NCBI GenBank assembly: GCA_002254825.2 | Contig: NJEL02000039.1 | Coordinates: forward strand, 1-8,061 | Reading direction: 5' to 3' | Length of the DNA: 8,061 nucleotides | Source of the DNA: Methanosarcinales archaeon ex4572_44 | Lineage (GTDB): Archaea; Halobacteriota; Methanosarcinia; Methanosarcinales; EX4572-44 | Shown: positions 1 through 6,178 of the stretch, piece after piece | Layout: the number at the start of each line of letters is the position of its first letter | How positions within the stretch are numbered: position 1 is the stretch's first letter | Notes under the pieces: model-generated | What the model was told of the DNA's origin: nothing | The model's database searches: none | Seen by the model: only the letters and a program-made list of their open reading frames with translations | Made by a program: the position numbers and the translations under genes

Positions 1-44
1 AGTGTGCATACTTTAGTGTTTTATGGGTGGTTTTTCAGCACTCG

Positions 45-1439
45 CTATATTTTTCTGTGTGATTTCTGTTGTTTTGTTTGTAGGTATTGGTTTATGTTTT
101 TTGCTGCTGTTTTTGCTGCGCCCATTGCGCTTATTACTGTGGCTGTGCCTGTTACTACGTCTCCGCCTGCGTAGATTTTTTCTCGGTTGGTGCGTCCCGT
201 GGTGTCTGTTGGGATTGTGTTCTTTTTCCCGGTTTGCAGGTTTTTTGTTGTGGTTGGTATCAGTGTGTTTGGTGTTGTGCCGATGGCAATTATCATGATG
301 TCCGCTGGTGTTGTGTGTTCTGTTCCTGGTATTGGTTCTGGGCGTAGGCGTCCTGTTTCGTCTGGTTCGCATAGTTTTGTGTTGATGCATTCGATTGAGG
401 TTATCCAGTTGTTTTCATCTCCGTTGATTCGGGTGGGGTTTGTGAGCAGTTTGAAGTGTATTCCTTCTTCTTTGGCACGCTCTATTTCTTCGTTTCTTGC
501 TGGCATCTCTTCTTCGCTTCGGCGGTAGATGATTGTTACGTTCTCTGCGCCGAGGCGTCGTGCAGAGCGTGCTGCGTCCATTGCTACGTTACCGCCGCCG
601 ACAACTATTACGTTGCTGCCTTTTTTGATTGGCGTGTCGTATTCTGGGAATCGGTAGGCTTTCATCAGATTTACGCGTGTGAGGAATTCGTTGGCTGAGT
701 ATACGCCGTTCAGGTTTTCGTTCTCTATTCCGAGAAAGGAAGGTAGTCCTGCCCCGCTTGCAATGAAAACCGCGTCGTATTCTTCCATTAATTTGTCTAT
801 GGTTGTTGTTTTTCCGATCACGGTGTCAAGTTTTATCTCTACTCCGAGTTTCCTGACAAATTCCACTTCTGCTTTCACTATTCTCTTGGGTAGTCTGAAC
901 TCTGGTATTCCGTAGATGAGCACTCCTCCTGCCTCGTGGAGTGATTCGAAGATTGTTACGCTGTGTCCCATGCGTGCGAGGTCTGCTGCTGCTGTGAGTC
1001 CTGCTGGTCCTGATCCAAGAACTGCCACCTTGAAACCTGTTGGTGGAGCGGTTTTCGGTGTTTTCACGCCTCTCGCAAGTTCGAAATCTGCTGCAAAGCG
1101 TTCGAGCCTGCCGATTGCGAGGGGTTCATCTTTTTTCCCGAGTACGCATTCTATCTCGCACTGGGTCTCTTGTGGGCAGACACGTCCGCAGATGGCTGGC
1201 AGTGAATTTGTCTTTTTAAGTTCCATTGCAGCAGCTTCAAAGTTTTCTTCAGCTATCTCTCTTATGAACGCGGGTATGTCAATCTCAACAGGACAGCCTC
1301 TGATGCACTGTGGTTTTTTGCATTGGAGGCAGCGTCTTGCTTCTTCTACTGCCTGCTCTCGTGTGTATCCAAGTGCGACCTCGTCAAAGTTCTTGACACG
1401 CTCTACTGGGTCCTGTTCTAACATCAGAGGTCGGCTCAT
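45..1439 (-). CDS. nfnB: NADH-dependent ferredoxin:NADP oxidoreductase, large subunit (NfnB / glutamate synthase small-subunit-like, SudA-like)
   Basis: This 464-residue flavoprotein has the normal length for the GltD/NfnB/SudA family. An N-terminal iron-sulfur domain carries C37-x2-C40-x4-C45-x3-C49 and a second group C84, C88, C94, C98. A Rossmann FAD site (GSGPAG, residues 142-147) follows, then an NADP site (GGGNVAMDAARSARR, 281-295) and the family C-terminal FAD motif (YAGGDVVTG, 423-431). In characterised NfnAB this subunit holds two [4Fe-4S] clusters and the bifurcating FAD, and binds NADP(H). The start codon overlaps the nfnA stop (ATGA, 1436-1439), so the two are translationally coupled; this favours NfnB or SudA over a lone GltD. 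The last 80 sense codons contain no T-ending codon and are rich in Thr, Asn and Lys, unlike the front of the gene. NfnAB and SudAB cannot be separated by sequence alone. The product is soluble and cytoplasmic. Confidence 0.9.
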   Translation of the reverse strand: MSRPLMLEQDPVERVKNFDEVALGYTREQAVEEARRCLQCKKPQCIRGCPVEIDIPAFIREIAEENFEAAAMELKKTNSLPAICGRVCPQETQCEIECVLGKKDEPLAIGRLERFAADFELARGVKTPKTAPPTGFKVAVLGSGPAGLTAAADLARMGHSVTIFESLHEAGGVLIYGIPEFRLPKRIVKAEVEFVRKLGVEIKLDTVIGKTTTIDKLMEEYDAVFIASGAGLPSFLGIENENLNGVYSANEFLTRVNLMKAYRFPEYDTPIKKGSNVIVVGGGNVAMDAARSARRLGAENVTIIYRRSEEEMPARNEEIERAKEEGIHFKLLTNPTRINGDENNWITSIECINTKLCEPDETGRLRPEPIPGTEHTTPADIMIIAIGTTPNTLIPTTTKNLQTGKKNTIPTDTTGRTNREKIYAGGDVVTGTATVISAMGAAKTAAKNINQYLQTKQQKSHRKI

Positions 1440-2284
1440 TTGCCGCCCACCCCATCTGTTTTTTCGCCATGGAATCGTTCGAGTGAGAGGGCTTCCTCTT
1501 CTCGATAAGCAGCGAGCCTACTCATGAGAAGTGTGAAGTCCACCTGATGAGCATCAAACTCAGGTCCATCCACGCAAGCAAACATGGTCTTGCCATCGAC
1601 AACCACACGGCATGAGCCGCACATCCCGGTTCCATCCACCATGATCGGATTCAAACTAACAATCGTCTTCACACCAGACGGTCTTGTGACATCTGCAACC
1701 ACCCGCATCATGACGGCAGGCCCAATAGCAACCACACGATCAACCTCCCGCTCCGCAAGAATCTCTGCCAGCACGTCTGTGACAAAGCCATGATGACCCT
1801 TCGTACCATCATCTGTGGTGATGTATAACTCATCGCTCACAGCACGCAACCTATCCTCCCAGATCAAAAGATCCGCGGTGCGTGCCCCGAGGATTGATAT
1901 AACCCTGTTACCTGCCCGCTTAAACTCTCGAGCCTCACAGAACACTGGTGCCACGCCAACACCCCCACCAACAAAGACGACCACACTATCGCGAGGAACC
2001 TCTGCTGGATTTCCGAGCGGACCCACAACATCTGCTATACCATCACCGCTCGCAAGCCCTGCAAGCTCTTCTGTAGTCTTTCCAACAGCAAGGAAGATCG
2101 CAGTGATTGTGCCAGCATCACGATCATAATCTGCAACAGTGAGCGGTATTCTCTCACCCCACTCATGAATCCTGATAATTATAAACTGGCCCGCCCTGGC
2201 TTTTCGTGCAACCATCGGCGCAGCAATCTCAAGCAGATTAATATCAGGTGCAAGCTCTTCTTTCCTCAAAATAGTACAAGCCAT
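1436..2284 (-). CDS. nfnA: NADH-dependent ferredoxin:NADP oxidoreductase, small subunit (NfnA / sulfide dehydrogenase SudB, DHOD electron-transfer-like)
   Basis: This 282-residue protein belongs to the ferredoxin-NADP reductase-like family of dihydroorotate dehydrogenase electron-transfer subunits. Visible parts are the FAD-binding beta barrel with RIPLTVADYD (45-54), the nucleotide-binding loop FVGGGVGVAP (104-113), and a C-terminal [2Fe-2S] site VDGTGMCGSC (216-225) followed by FACVDGPEFD (235-244). The likely cluster ligands are D217, C222, C225 and C237; a three-Cys plus one-Asp cluster is known for NfnA. In the complex this subunit oxidises NADH and passes electrons to the large subunit, which reduces or oxidises NADP(H) and ferredoxin. 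The ATG at 2284 is preceded by GAGG (minus strand, 2294-2297) at 9 nt spacing, and the N-terminus matches the family start, so the start is well supported. It is the first gene of a two-gene operon with nfnB. Confidence 0.9.
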   Translation of the reverse strand: MACTILRKEELAPDINLLEIAAPMVARKARAGQFIIIRIHEWGERIPLTVADYDRDAGTITAIFLAVGKTTEELAGLASGDGIADVVGPLGNPAEVPRDSVVVFVGGGVGVAPVFCEAREFKRAGNRVISILGARTADLLIWEDRLRAVSDELYITTDDGTKGHHGFVTDVLAEILAEREVDRVVAIGPAVMMRVVADVTRPSGVKTIVSLNPIMVDGTGMCGSCRVVVDGKTMFACVDGPEFDAHQVDFTLLMSRLAAYREEEALSLERFHGEKTDGVGGK

Positions 2285-2340
2285 TCAATGAAACCTCACA
2301 AGAAAAAAGGATCTTCACGCACCAGAATAACATCGGTTGA

Positions 2341-2352
2341 TCGTATATGAAA
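2341..2352 (-). promoter_or_regulatory. Candidate TATA box for nfnAB
   Basis: Read on the minus strand, this stretch gives TTTCATATAC preceded by A/T-rich AAAA, a plausible archaeal TATA box. With the usual spacing of about 25 bp, transcription would start near 2320 and leave a leader of roughly 35 nt that includes the nfnA ribosome binding site GAGG (2294-2297). Assigned by eye only. Confidence 0.35.
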
Positions 2353-2526
2353 TTTTCTAATACCATGGGCTGTCAAAAAGTTTGGGTGTTACACCACTCT
2401 CCCAAAAATCTCCATCCCTCACACCATTCTATCCTGTAACACAGATGTGACAACACCCCCCGTCGTGTTTTGTGATATCTTTTTAATCATCCATTTTATC
2501 CAGCACAAAAATATCAAGTCACTATA

Positions 2527-2548
2527 CCCTGTACTTATAAGCACAGGG
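2527..2548. repeat. 22 bp near-perfect palindrome, candidate operator
   Basis: The left arm CCCTGTACTTA and right arm TAAGCACAGGG are reverse complements at 10 of 11 positions; only A2533/C2542 fails to pair. The centre reads CTTATAAG, which could also serve as a TATA box in either direction. It lies almost exactly midway between the nfnA and pdxS start codons (about 245 bp from each). The symmetry fits a dimeric regulator binding site or a hairpin; the regulator is unknown. Confidence 0.45.
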
Positions 2549-2689
2549 CTTGTTAGCGTTTTTGTCATATAAGGGTTTCGTTTTAGCACGTAAAGTAGGG
2601 CTTTATGTTTGCTATTACTTCGTCTTCTTTACTTTGTAGATGATACTGGTTGGCTGATCTTGGTCTGTTTTTATCTCAGGCAAACTTTA

Positions 2690-2698
2690 TCTTATATG
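2690..2698 (+). promoter_or_regulatory. Candidate TATA box for pdxS
   Basis: TCTTATATG sits in an AT-rich stretch upstream of pdxS. A start site about 25 bp downstream (near 2720) would give a leader of roughly 75 nt containing the GGTCTG/CAGACC hairpin (2731-2746). An alternative AT-rich box at about 2751-2762 would give a very short leader. Visual assignment only. Confidence 0.3.
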
Positions 2699-2730
2699 GT
2701 GGTATGGTGGTGTCGATAGAATTGTTTGTG

Positions 2731-2746
2731 GGTCTGCATACAGACC
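2731..2746. repeat. Perfect 6 bp inverted repeat with 4 nt loop upstream of pdxS
   Basis: GGTCTG-CATA-CAGACC forms a perfect inverted repeat 49 bp before the pdxS start. The same motif occurs as TTGGTCTG at 2660-2667, and in inverted form as CAGACCAA at 2741-2748, so copies flank the proposed TATA box. It could be an operator or a leader hairpin. Confidence 0.4.
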
Positions 2747-2794
2747 AAAGATTAAAATGTTTTATCATGTTTGATTATTGAGGGTTGATCTGGT

Positions 2795-3691
2795 ATGGAA
2801 TTGGAGAAGCTTCGGCACGGAACAGAGTTGGTAAAACGTGGCTTTGCCAAGATGCAGAAGGGCGGTGTGATTATGGACGTGACAGATGCAGAGCAGGCGC
2901 TTGTGGCTGAGGATGCGGGTGCTGTTGCTGTCATGGCGTTGCATGCTGTGCCAGCCGATATACGCCGCATGGGTGGTGTTGCTCGGATGGCTGACCCTGC
3001 AATAATAGCTGAGATCATTGATGCTGTAACGATACCTGTGATGGCAAAGGCACGGATAGGCCATTTTGTGGAGGCTGAGATACTTGAAGCGATCGGTGTG
3101 GACATGGTTGACGAGTCAGAGGTCTTAACACCAGCAGATGAGACATACCACATCGAGAAGACACGGTTCACCACACCCTTTGTCTGTGGCGCACGTGACC
3201 TGGGCGAGGCTATGCGCCGAATAGCTGAAGGTGCTGCAATGATACGGACGAAGGGCGAGGCTGGTACAGGGGACGTGAAAGAGGCTGTGCGCCACATGAA
3301 GGAGATTATGGGCGAAATTCGTGCACTTGGAGGGAAAACAGGTGAAGAACTCGCGAAAAGAGCGAGGGAGATCGAAGCACCCTATGAACTCGTGATGGAG
3401 ACTGCAAAACTGCAACGACTCCCGGTCGTGAACTTTGCAGCGGGGGGCATAGCAACTCCAGCCGATGCAGCGATGATGGTGCGGCTTGGTGCAGATGGCG
3501 TCTTTGTAGGCTCAGGCATCTTCAAATCAGAGAACCCTGAGAGAATGGCACAGGCAATAGTGGACGCTGTGAACAACTATGACAGCCCAGATGTGCTTGC
3601 CGAGATCTCGAAGGGGCTTGGCGATGCGATGAGAGGAATTGATACAAAAACGATACCTGAGGAAGAGATACTTCAGATCCGCGGATCGTGA
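2795..3691 (+). CDS. pdxS: Pyridoxal 5'-phosphate synthase, lyase subunit PdxS
   Basis: PdxS forms PLP from ribose 5-phosphate, glyceraldehyde 3-phosphate and ammonia; the ammonia normally comes from the glutaminase PdxT, which is not in this window. The 298-residue protein is full length and almost continuously recognisable as a (beta/alpha)8 barrel of this family. Catalytic residues are in place: D28 in VIMDVT, K85 in PVMAKARIGH (the lysine that binds the sugar) and K153 in IRTKGEAGTGD (the second lysine that swings the intermediate). The phosphate-binding segments NFAAGGIATPADA and VFVGSGIFKSENP are intact. The ATG at 2795 follows GAGGG (2780-2784) by about 10 nt, and the N-terminal sequence matches the family. 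A glycosyltransferase gene follows after 32 nt and may be co-transcribed, an unusual partner. Confidence 0.96.
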   Translation: MELEKLRHGTELVKRGFAKMQKGGVIMDVTDAEQALVAEDAGAVAVMALHAVPADIRRMGGVARMADPAIIAEIIDAVTIPVMAKARIGHFVEAEILEAIGVDMVDESEVLTPADETYHIEKTRFTTPFVCGARDLGEAMRRIAEGAAMIRTKGEAGTGDVKEAVRHMKEIMGEIRALGGKTGEELAKRAREIEAPYELVMETAKLQRLPVVNFAAGGIATPADAAMMVRLGADGVFVGSGIFKSENPERMAQAIVDAVNNYDSPDVLAEISKGLGDAMRGIDTKTIPEEEILQIRGS

Positions 3692-3700
3692 AATAAAACC

Positions 3701-3714
3701 CTCCAACAATGGAG
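3701..3714 (+). promoter_or_regulatory. Small hairpin over the glycosyltransferase ribosome binding site
   Basis: CTCCA (3701-3705) and TGGAG (3710-3714) can pair around a 4 nt loop. GGAG (3711-3714) is also the best ribosome binding site for the gene starting at 3724, with 9 nt spacing. Pairing could limit translation, but a 5 bp stem is weak evidence. Confidence 0.2.
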
Positions 3715-3723
3715 ACCTGAAAG

Positions 3724-4632
3724 ATGAGGGAGATCACAGAAGCTGACGTATGCATCCTCATCCCAACCCTGAACGAAGCCGAGAACATCAAGAAGCTGAT
3801 AACAGAATTCCAGAAAATGGGATATGAGAATATTCTTGTGATCGATGGGCACAGCACAGACGGGACACAGGAGATAGCACGAGATGCTGGAGCAACTGTT
3901 ATCGTCCAGGAGGGAAAAGGAAAAGGATCCGCCATAAAAGAAGCATTCGCCAGCATACGATCACCCTACACTATAATGATTGATGGAGACGGAACTTACG
4001 AACCAAAGGACATGTTAAAATTACTTGAACCATTAAGGGAAGGTGTTGACCACGTACTCGGCAACCGCCTCGAAGACTATGAAAAGGGAGCCTTCACGCG
4101 CCTCAACCTCTTTGGAAACAGAATCATGAATAAACTATTCGGGTTCGCCTACGGAATATGGCTCAACGACATCCTCACGGGATACCGAGGATTCAACATG
4201 AGAACTATCAAAGAACTCGAACTGAACGAAAAGGGATTCGAGATAGAAGCCGAAATGACAGCAGAAACTATCAAAAAAGATCTTGCCATAAAAGAGGTAC
4301 CCATACGATACCTTCGCCGACGCGGCGACCCCACAAAACTACACCCAATAAAAGACGGCATCAGAATAGCAACCACCATCTTCAAACTCGCAAAACTCCA
4401 TAACCCACTCTTCTACTTTGGAATAATCGGACTCGCAACCACACTCGTCGGGATACTTCTCGGCATATACATCGTACACGAATGGCTGAAAGGGATCGAA
4501 CATATACCACTTACAATCCTTGCAACCCTCCTTGTAGTGGGCGGCATTCAAATCTTCATCTTCGGACTCCTAAGCGACATGATAGTCACACTCCACCGCG
4601 AAACCCTAAGACTGATAAAAGAAAAAAAATAA
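3724..4632 (+). CDS. Family 2 glycosyltransferase, AglJ / dolichyl-phosphate sugar transferase type, with two C-terminal membrane helices
   Basis: The 302-residue protein has an N-terminal GT-A domain and a C-terminal membrane anchor. Seen in sequence: the family 2 start VCILIPTLNEAENI (9-22), the nucleotide-sugar segment VIDGHSTDGT (39-48), EGKGKGSAIKEA (63-74), and the metal-binding DGDG at 87-90, followed by LTGYRGFNMR (151-160). Two hydrophobic stretches, about 230-252 and 262-285, are likely membrane helices, with a basic tail ending in KEKK. This arrangement is typical of archaeal enzymes such as AglJ, which transfer the first N-glycan sugar to dolichol phosphate on the cytoplasmic face; related enzymes make dolichyl-phosphate mannose or glucose. 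The sugar cannot be read from sequence. The S-layer gene at 7442, with several sequons, is a plausible downstream acceptor. The 3' half is poor in T-ending codons. It ends 22 nt from the convergent nikR. Confidence 0.85.
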   Translation: MREITEADVCILIPTLNEAENIKKLITEFQKMGYENILVIDGHSTDGTQEIARDAGATVIVQEGKGKGSAIKEAFASIRSPYTIMIDGDGTYEPKDMLKLLEPLREGVDHVLGNRLEDYEKGAFTRLNLFGNRIMNKLFGFAYGIWLNDILTGYRGFNMRTIKELELNEKGFEIEAEMTAETIKKDLAIKEVPIRYLRRRGDPTKLHPIKDGIRIATTIFKLAKLHNPLFYFGIIGLATTLVGILLGIYIVHEWLKGIEHIPLTILATLLVVGGIQIFIFGLLSDMIVTLHRETLRLIKEKK

Positions 4633-4640
4633 GAAAAAAA
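4622..4640 (-). terminator. Poly-T transcription terminator of nikR
   Basis: On the minus strand, just after the nikR stop, come T7 (4634-4640) and T8 (4622-4629) separated by CTTA. Archaeal RNA polymerases terminate at such T runs. The distal run lies inside the lysine codons ending the convergent glycosyltransferase gene, so one stretch serves as coding end on one strand and terminator on the other. No comparable T run is seen for the plus-strand gene. Confidence 0.6.
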
Positions 4641-4654
4641 CGTTTCAAAAGTTA

Positions 4655-5074
4655 CTATTTCTCTTCTGGAACAATCGTTGTAAGTTTAACATGTTTAACA
4701 CCCTTCAAGGCTGTTAACTTTTCCGACAATTCCCTGATTCGTTCGCCTTCGCCATGAATTACTACAAGTTCAAAGCAGTTATCCGCATCTACATGAAGAT
4801 GGAGAGTTGATTGTATAGTGCCAATGAATTCATGTTCGATCTCAGTTATCTGATCCACAAGCCCACGCTGATGATGGTTGTAAGCAAGCGTTATAGTGCC
4901 AAACCGTTCGCCCTTTATATTGCTCATCCACTCATAATAACGAATATACCATCGTATCGCATCTCTAATACCCTCCGATCGAGAAGAATACCCTCTTTTA
5001 GATATGATTGAATCAAAACGTTCTAAGAGGCTTTCCGGGAGAGACACCCCTATCCTCATGAGTTCATTATCCAT
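4655..5074 (-). CDS. nikR: Nickel-responsive transcriptional regulator NikR
   Basis: The 139-residue protein has the usual NikR length and order. Residues 6-45 form the ribbon-helix-helix DNA-binding domain (MRIGVSLPESLLERF, then SRSEGIRDAIRWYI). The C-terminal ACT-like domain binds nickel. Aligned by eye to E. coli NikR, all four high-affinity ligands are present: H67 in YNHHQRGL, H92 and H94 in TLHLHVD, and C100 in DNCFEL. NikR tetramers bound to nickel repress or adjust uptake and nickel-enzyme genes. No transporter or nickel enzyme lies in the window, so its target is elsewhere or is itself. The start at 5074 is preceded only by a weak GAGAGA; an internal Met6 is an alternative start. It lies 144 bp downstream of the HAD gene on the same strand and has its own A/T-rich upstream region, so it may be separately transcribed. 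Confidence 0.93.
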   Translation of the reverse strand: MDNELMRIGVSLPESLLERFDSIISKRGYSSRSEGIRDAIRWYIRYYEWMSNIKGERFGTITLAYNHHQRGLVDQITEIEHEFIGTIQSTLHLHVDADNCFELVVIHGEGERIRELSEKLTALKGVKHVKLTTIVPEEK

Positions 5075-5121
5075 ATTAATCTCTCTTACACATACACCTT
5101 TTTTTAGATAAAATTTTCTCT

Positions 5122-5133
5122 CATATAGTACTA
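5122..5133 (-). promoter_or_regulatory. Candidate nikR promoter element with 8 bp palindrome
   Basis: On the minus strand this reads TAGTACTATATG, a TATA-like stretch overlapping the palindrome TAGTACTA (5126-5133). It would place transcription start near 5100. A second A/T-rich box (TTTTATCT at about 5106-5113 on the minus strand) is an alternative. The palindrome may be an autoregulatory site, but it does not match the E. coli NikR operator. Confidence 0.25.
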
Positions 5134-5218
5134 CGTATTTTTATTTTGTTCAAACAGCAACTTAAGCTAACATCAGATCATTTTGGAAGATACTTTATGG
5201 AAAAGGTGGATGTAATCT

Positions 5219-6061
5219 CTATTTATCGCTCCCCTCTACTTCTTTGTATTTGAAAATATCTTTTAAAATAGGTATTATTTCTTCCAGCCGGTCAATCGTG
5301 AAGTCTGCTGCATCAATCAACCTTTTTGGACGATCGCTTTCTTGTTCCCGTGTCAATACTGCAATATCTGCAGTTTGGAACGCAAGTATGTCGTTCAAAC
5401 CGTCGCCAACCATTATCACGGGATTGTAGTCTTCTTTGAGATGCTCGATGATCTCTTTCTTACGGGTTGGGGTTGAGAGGCCAAACGCTCGTTTCCTTGG
5501 GATGCCGATGCAATCAGCCAGTTTTTCGATGTCGAGTTGCCGATCTCCAGATGCTATGAAGACGTTAACCCCCATTTTCCCAAGGGTTTTGACCACGCTC
5601 TTGGCAGACGGGAAGAGTTTTCCGCAGCTGCTCAGTACATAGGGTATGGTCATAGTCTCGGTGTCCACCATCATCCCGATGCCGATGTAATAGTGGTCAT
5701 CGCATCTTGAGAGCACTTCGTCTAGCACCTCTTGAAGATCTCTCACTGTAGCACGGGTGTCTTTCCTGATGGCTTCGATCACTGTGTCTTTTGACAGGGG
5801 CAGTGATGCACAGGCGATGTCGACATCGACATTGTGTTGTGTTAGAAAGTTGTGAATTGGGGTTGCTGGTGGACACTTCTTCAGCTCTTCAACCGGCTCG
5901 AAGTGGATGATGGTGATCACGCATTGGCTCTTCTTGCCAGCAACCGCTGTGGTGGTAAACTCAGACAATATCGTTTTCTTGTTTATATCTTTGGCTATCC
6001 GATGCATGAAGAGCAAAGTTCCAGCGCTGTCAAAGACGATCGCGGCACGTTTTGATGCCAT
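5219..6061 (-). CDS. Soluble HAD-superfamily hydrolase, P-type-ATPase-like
   Basis: The 280-residue cytoplasmic protein has all four HAD motifs. Motif I is VFDSAGTLL with nucleophile D11; motif II is the serine in IASGDR (S171); motif III is a lysine in TRKKEI (K201/K202); motif IV is MVGDGLNDILAF (217-228), the form seen in P-type ATPases and in related soluble phosphatases. About 130 residues between motifs I and II probably form a cap domain and contain several cysteines. Motif I is unusual: the second aspartate of DxD is alanine (D-S-A-G-T), so the usual general acid/base is missing, as in phosphonatase (DxAGT). The substrate is unknown. There are no membrane helices, so it is not a transporter. 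No clear ribosome binding site precedes the ATG, which fits a leaderless transcript. Neighbour nikR lies downstream on the same strand, but no functional link is shown. Confidence 0.8.
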   Translation of the reverse strand: MASKRAAIVFDSAGTLLFMHRIAKDINKKTILSEFTTTAVAGKKSQCVITIIHFEPVEELKKCPPATPIHNFLTQHNVDVDIACASLPLSKDTVIEAIRKDTRATVRDLQEVLDEVLSRCDDHYYIGIGMMVDTETMTIPYVLSSCGKLFPSAKSVVKTLGKMGVNVFIASGDRQLDIEKLADCIGIPRKRAFGLSTPTRKKEIIEHLKEDYNPVIMVGDGLNDILAFQTADIAVLTREQESDRPKRLIDAADFTIDRLEEIIPILKDIFKYKEVEGSDK

Positions 6062-6082
6062 GAAAGAAGAGTAATCACGGGA

Positions 6083-6098
6083 TAGTATATGTGTGTTT
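6083..6098 (-). promoter_or_regulatory. Leaderless-type promoter (BRE plus TATA) of the HAD gene
   Basis: On the minus strand, AAACACAC (6091-6098) is followed by ATATACTA (6083-6090). The TATA centre is about 25 bp from the A of the ATG at 6061, which is the standard TATA-to-start distance in archaea. Transcription would begin at or next to the start codon, and this agrees with the lack of a ribosome binding site. Confidence 0.5.
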
Positions 6099-6178
6099 CC
6101 ACATTCAAATAAAAGTCACAGGAGAGCCATAGAGCCGATCAGTTAACTCTAAATACAAAACTGGAGATATTATACTCT

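Larger units (their letters stand above)
2285..2794. other. Divergent intergenic region between nfnAB and pdxS
   Basis: These 510 bases hold no convincing coding region or tRNA. They separate two divergent transcription units and are long for this gene-dense window. The nfnA-side part (about 2390-2470 on the plus strand) is rich in C and A, with an inverted pair GTGTTACA (2386-2393) / TGTAACAC (2435-2442) and a 30-bp-spaced direct repeat ACACCAYTCT (2391-2400, 2421-2430). The centre carries a 22 bp palindrome (2527-2548). The pdxS-side part is T-rich and contains a TAAAG/CTTTA hairpin (2591-2605), TGGTCTG motifs and the likely pdxS promoter. This looks like a regulatory region controlling both directions. 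Confidence 0.5.

Noticed and set aside
916..1527. A 203-codon plus-strand reading frame opposite nfnB and nfnA
   Set aside because: It is antisense to two well-supported genes, its translation is low-complexity Ser/Pro-rich, and it crosses the junction of both genes.
2460..2490. AACAC/GTGTT hairpin followed by TTTT as a terminator
   Set aside because: No gene ends upstream of it on the plus strand; it lies in a divergent promoter region.
5075..5160. NikR operator of the E. coli type upstream of nikR
   Set aside because: No GTATGA-N16-TCATAC or similar long dyad is present; only the short palindrome TAGTACTA is seen.
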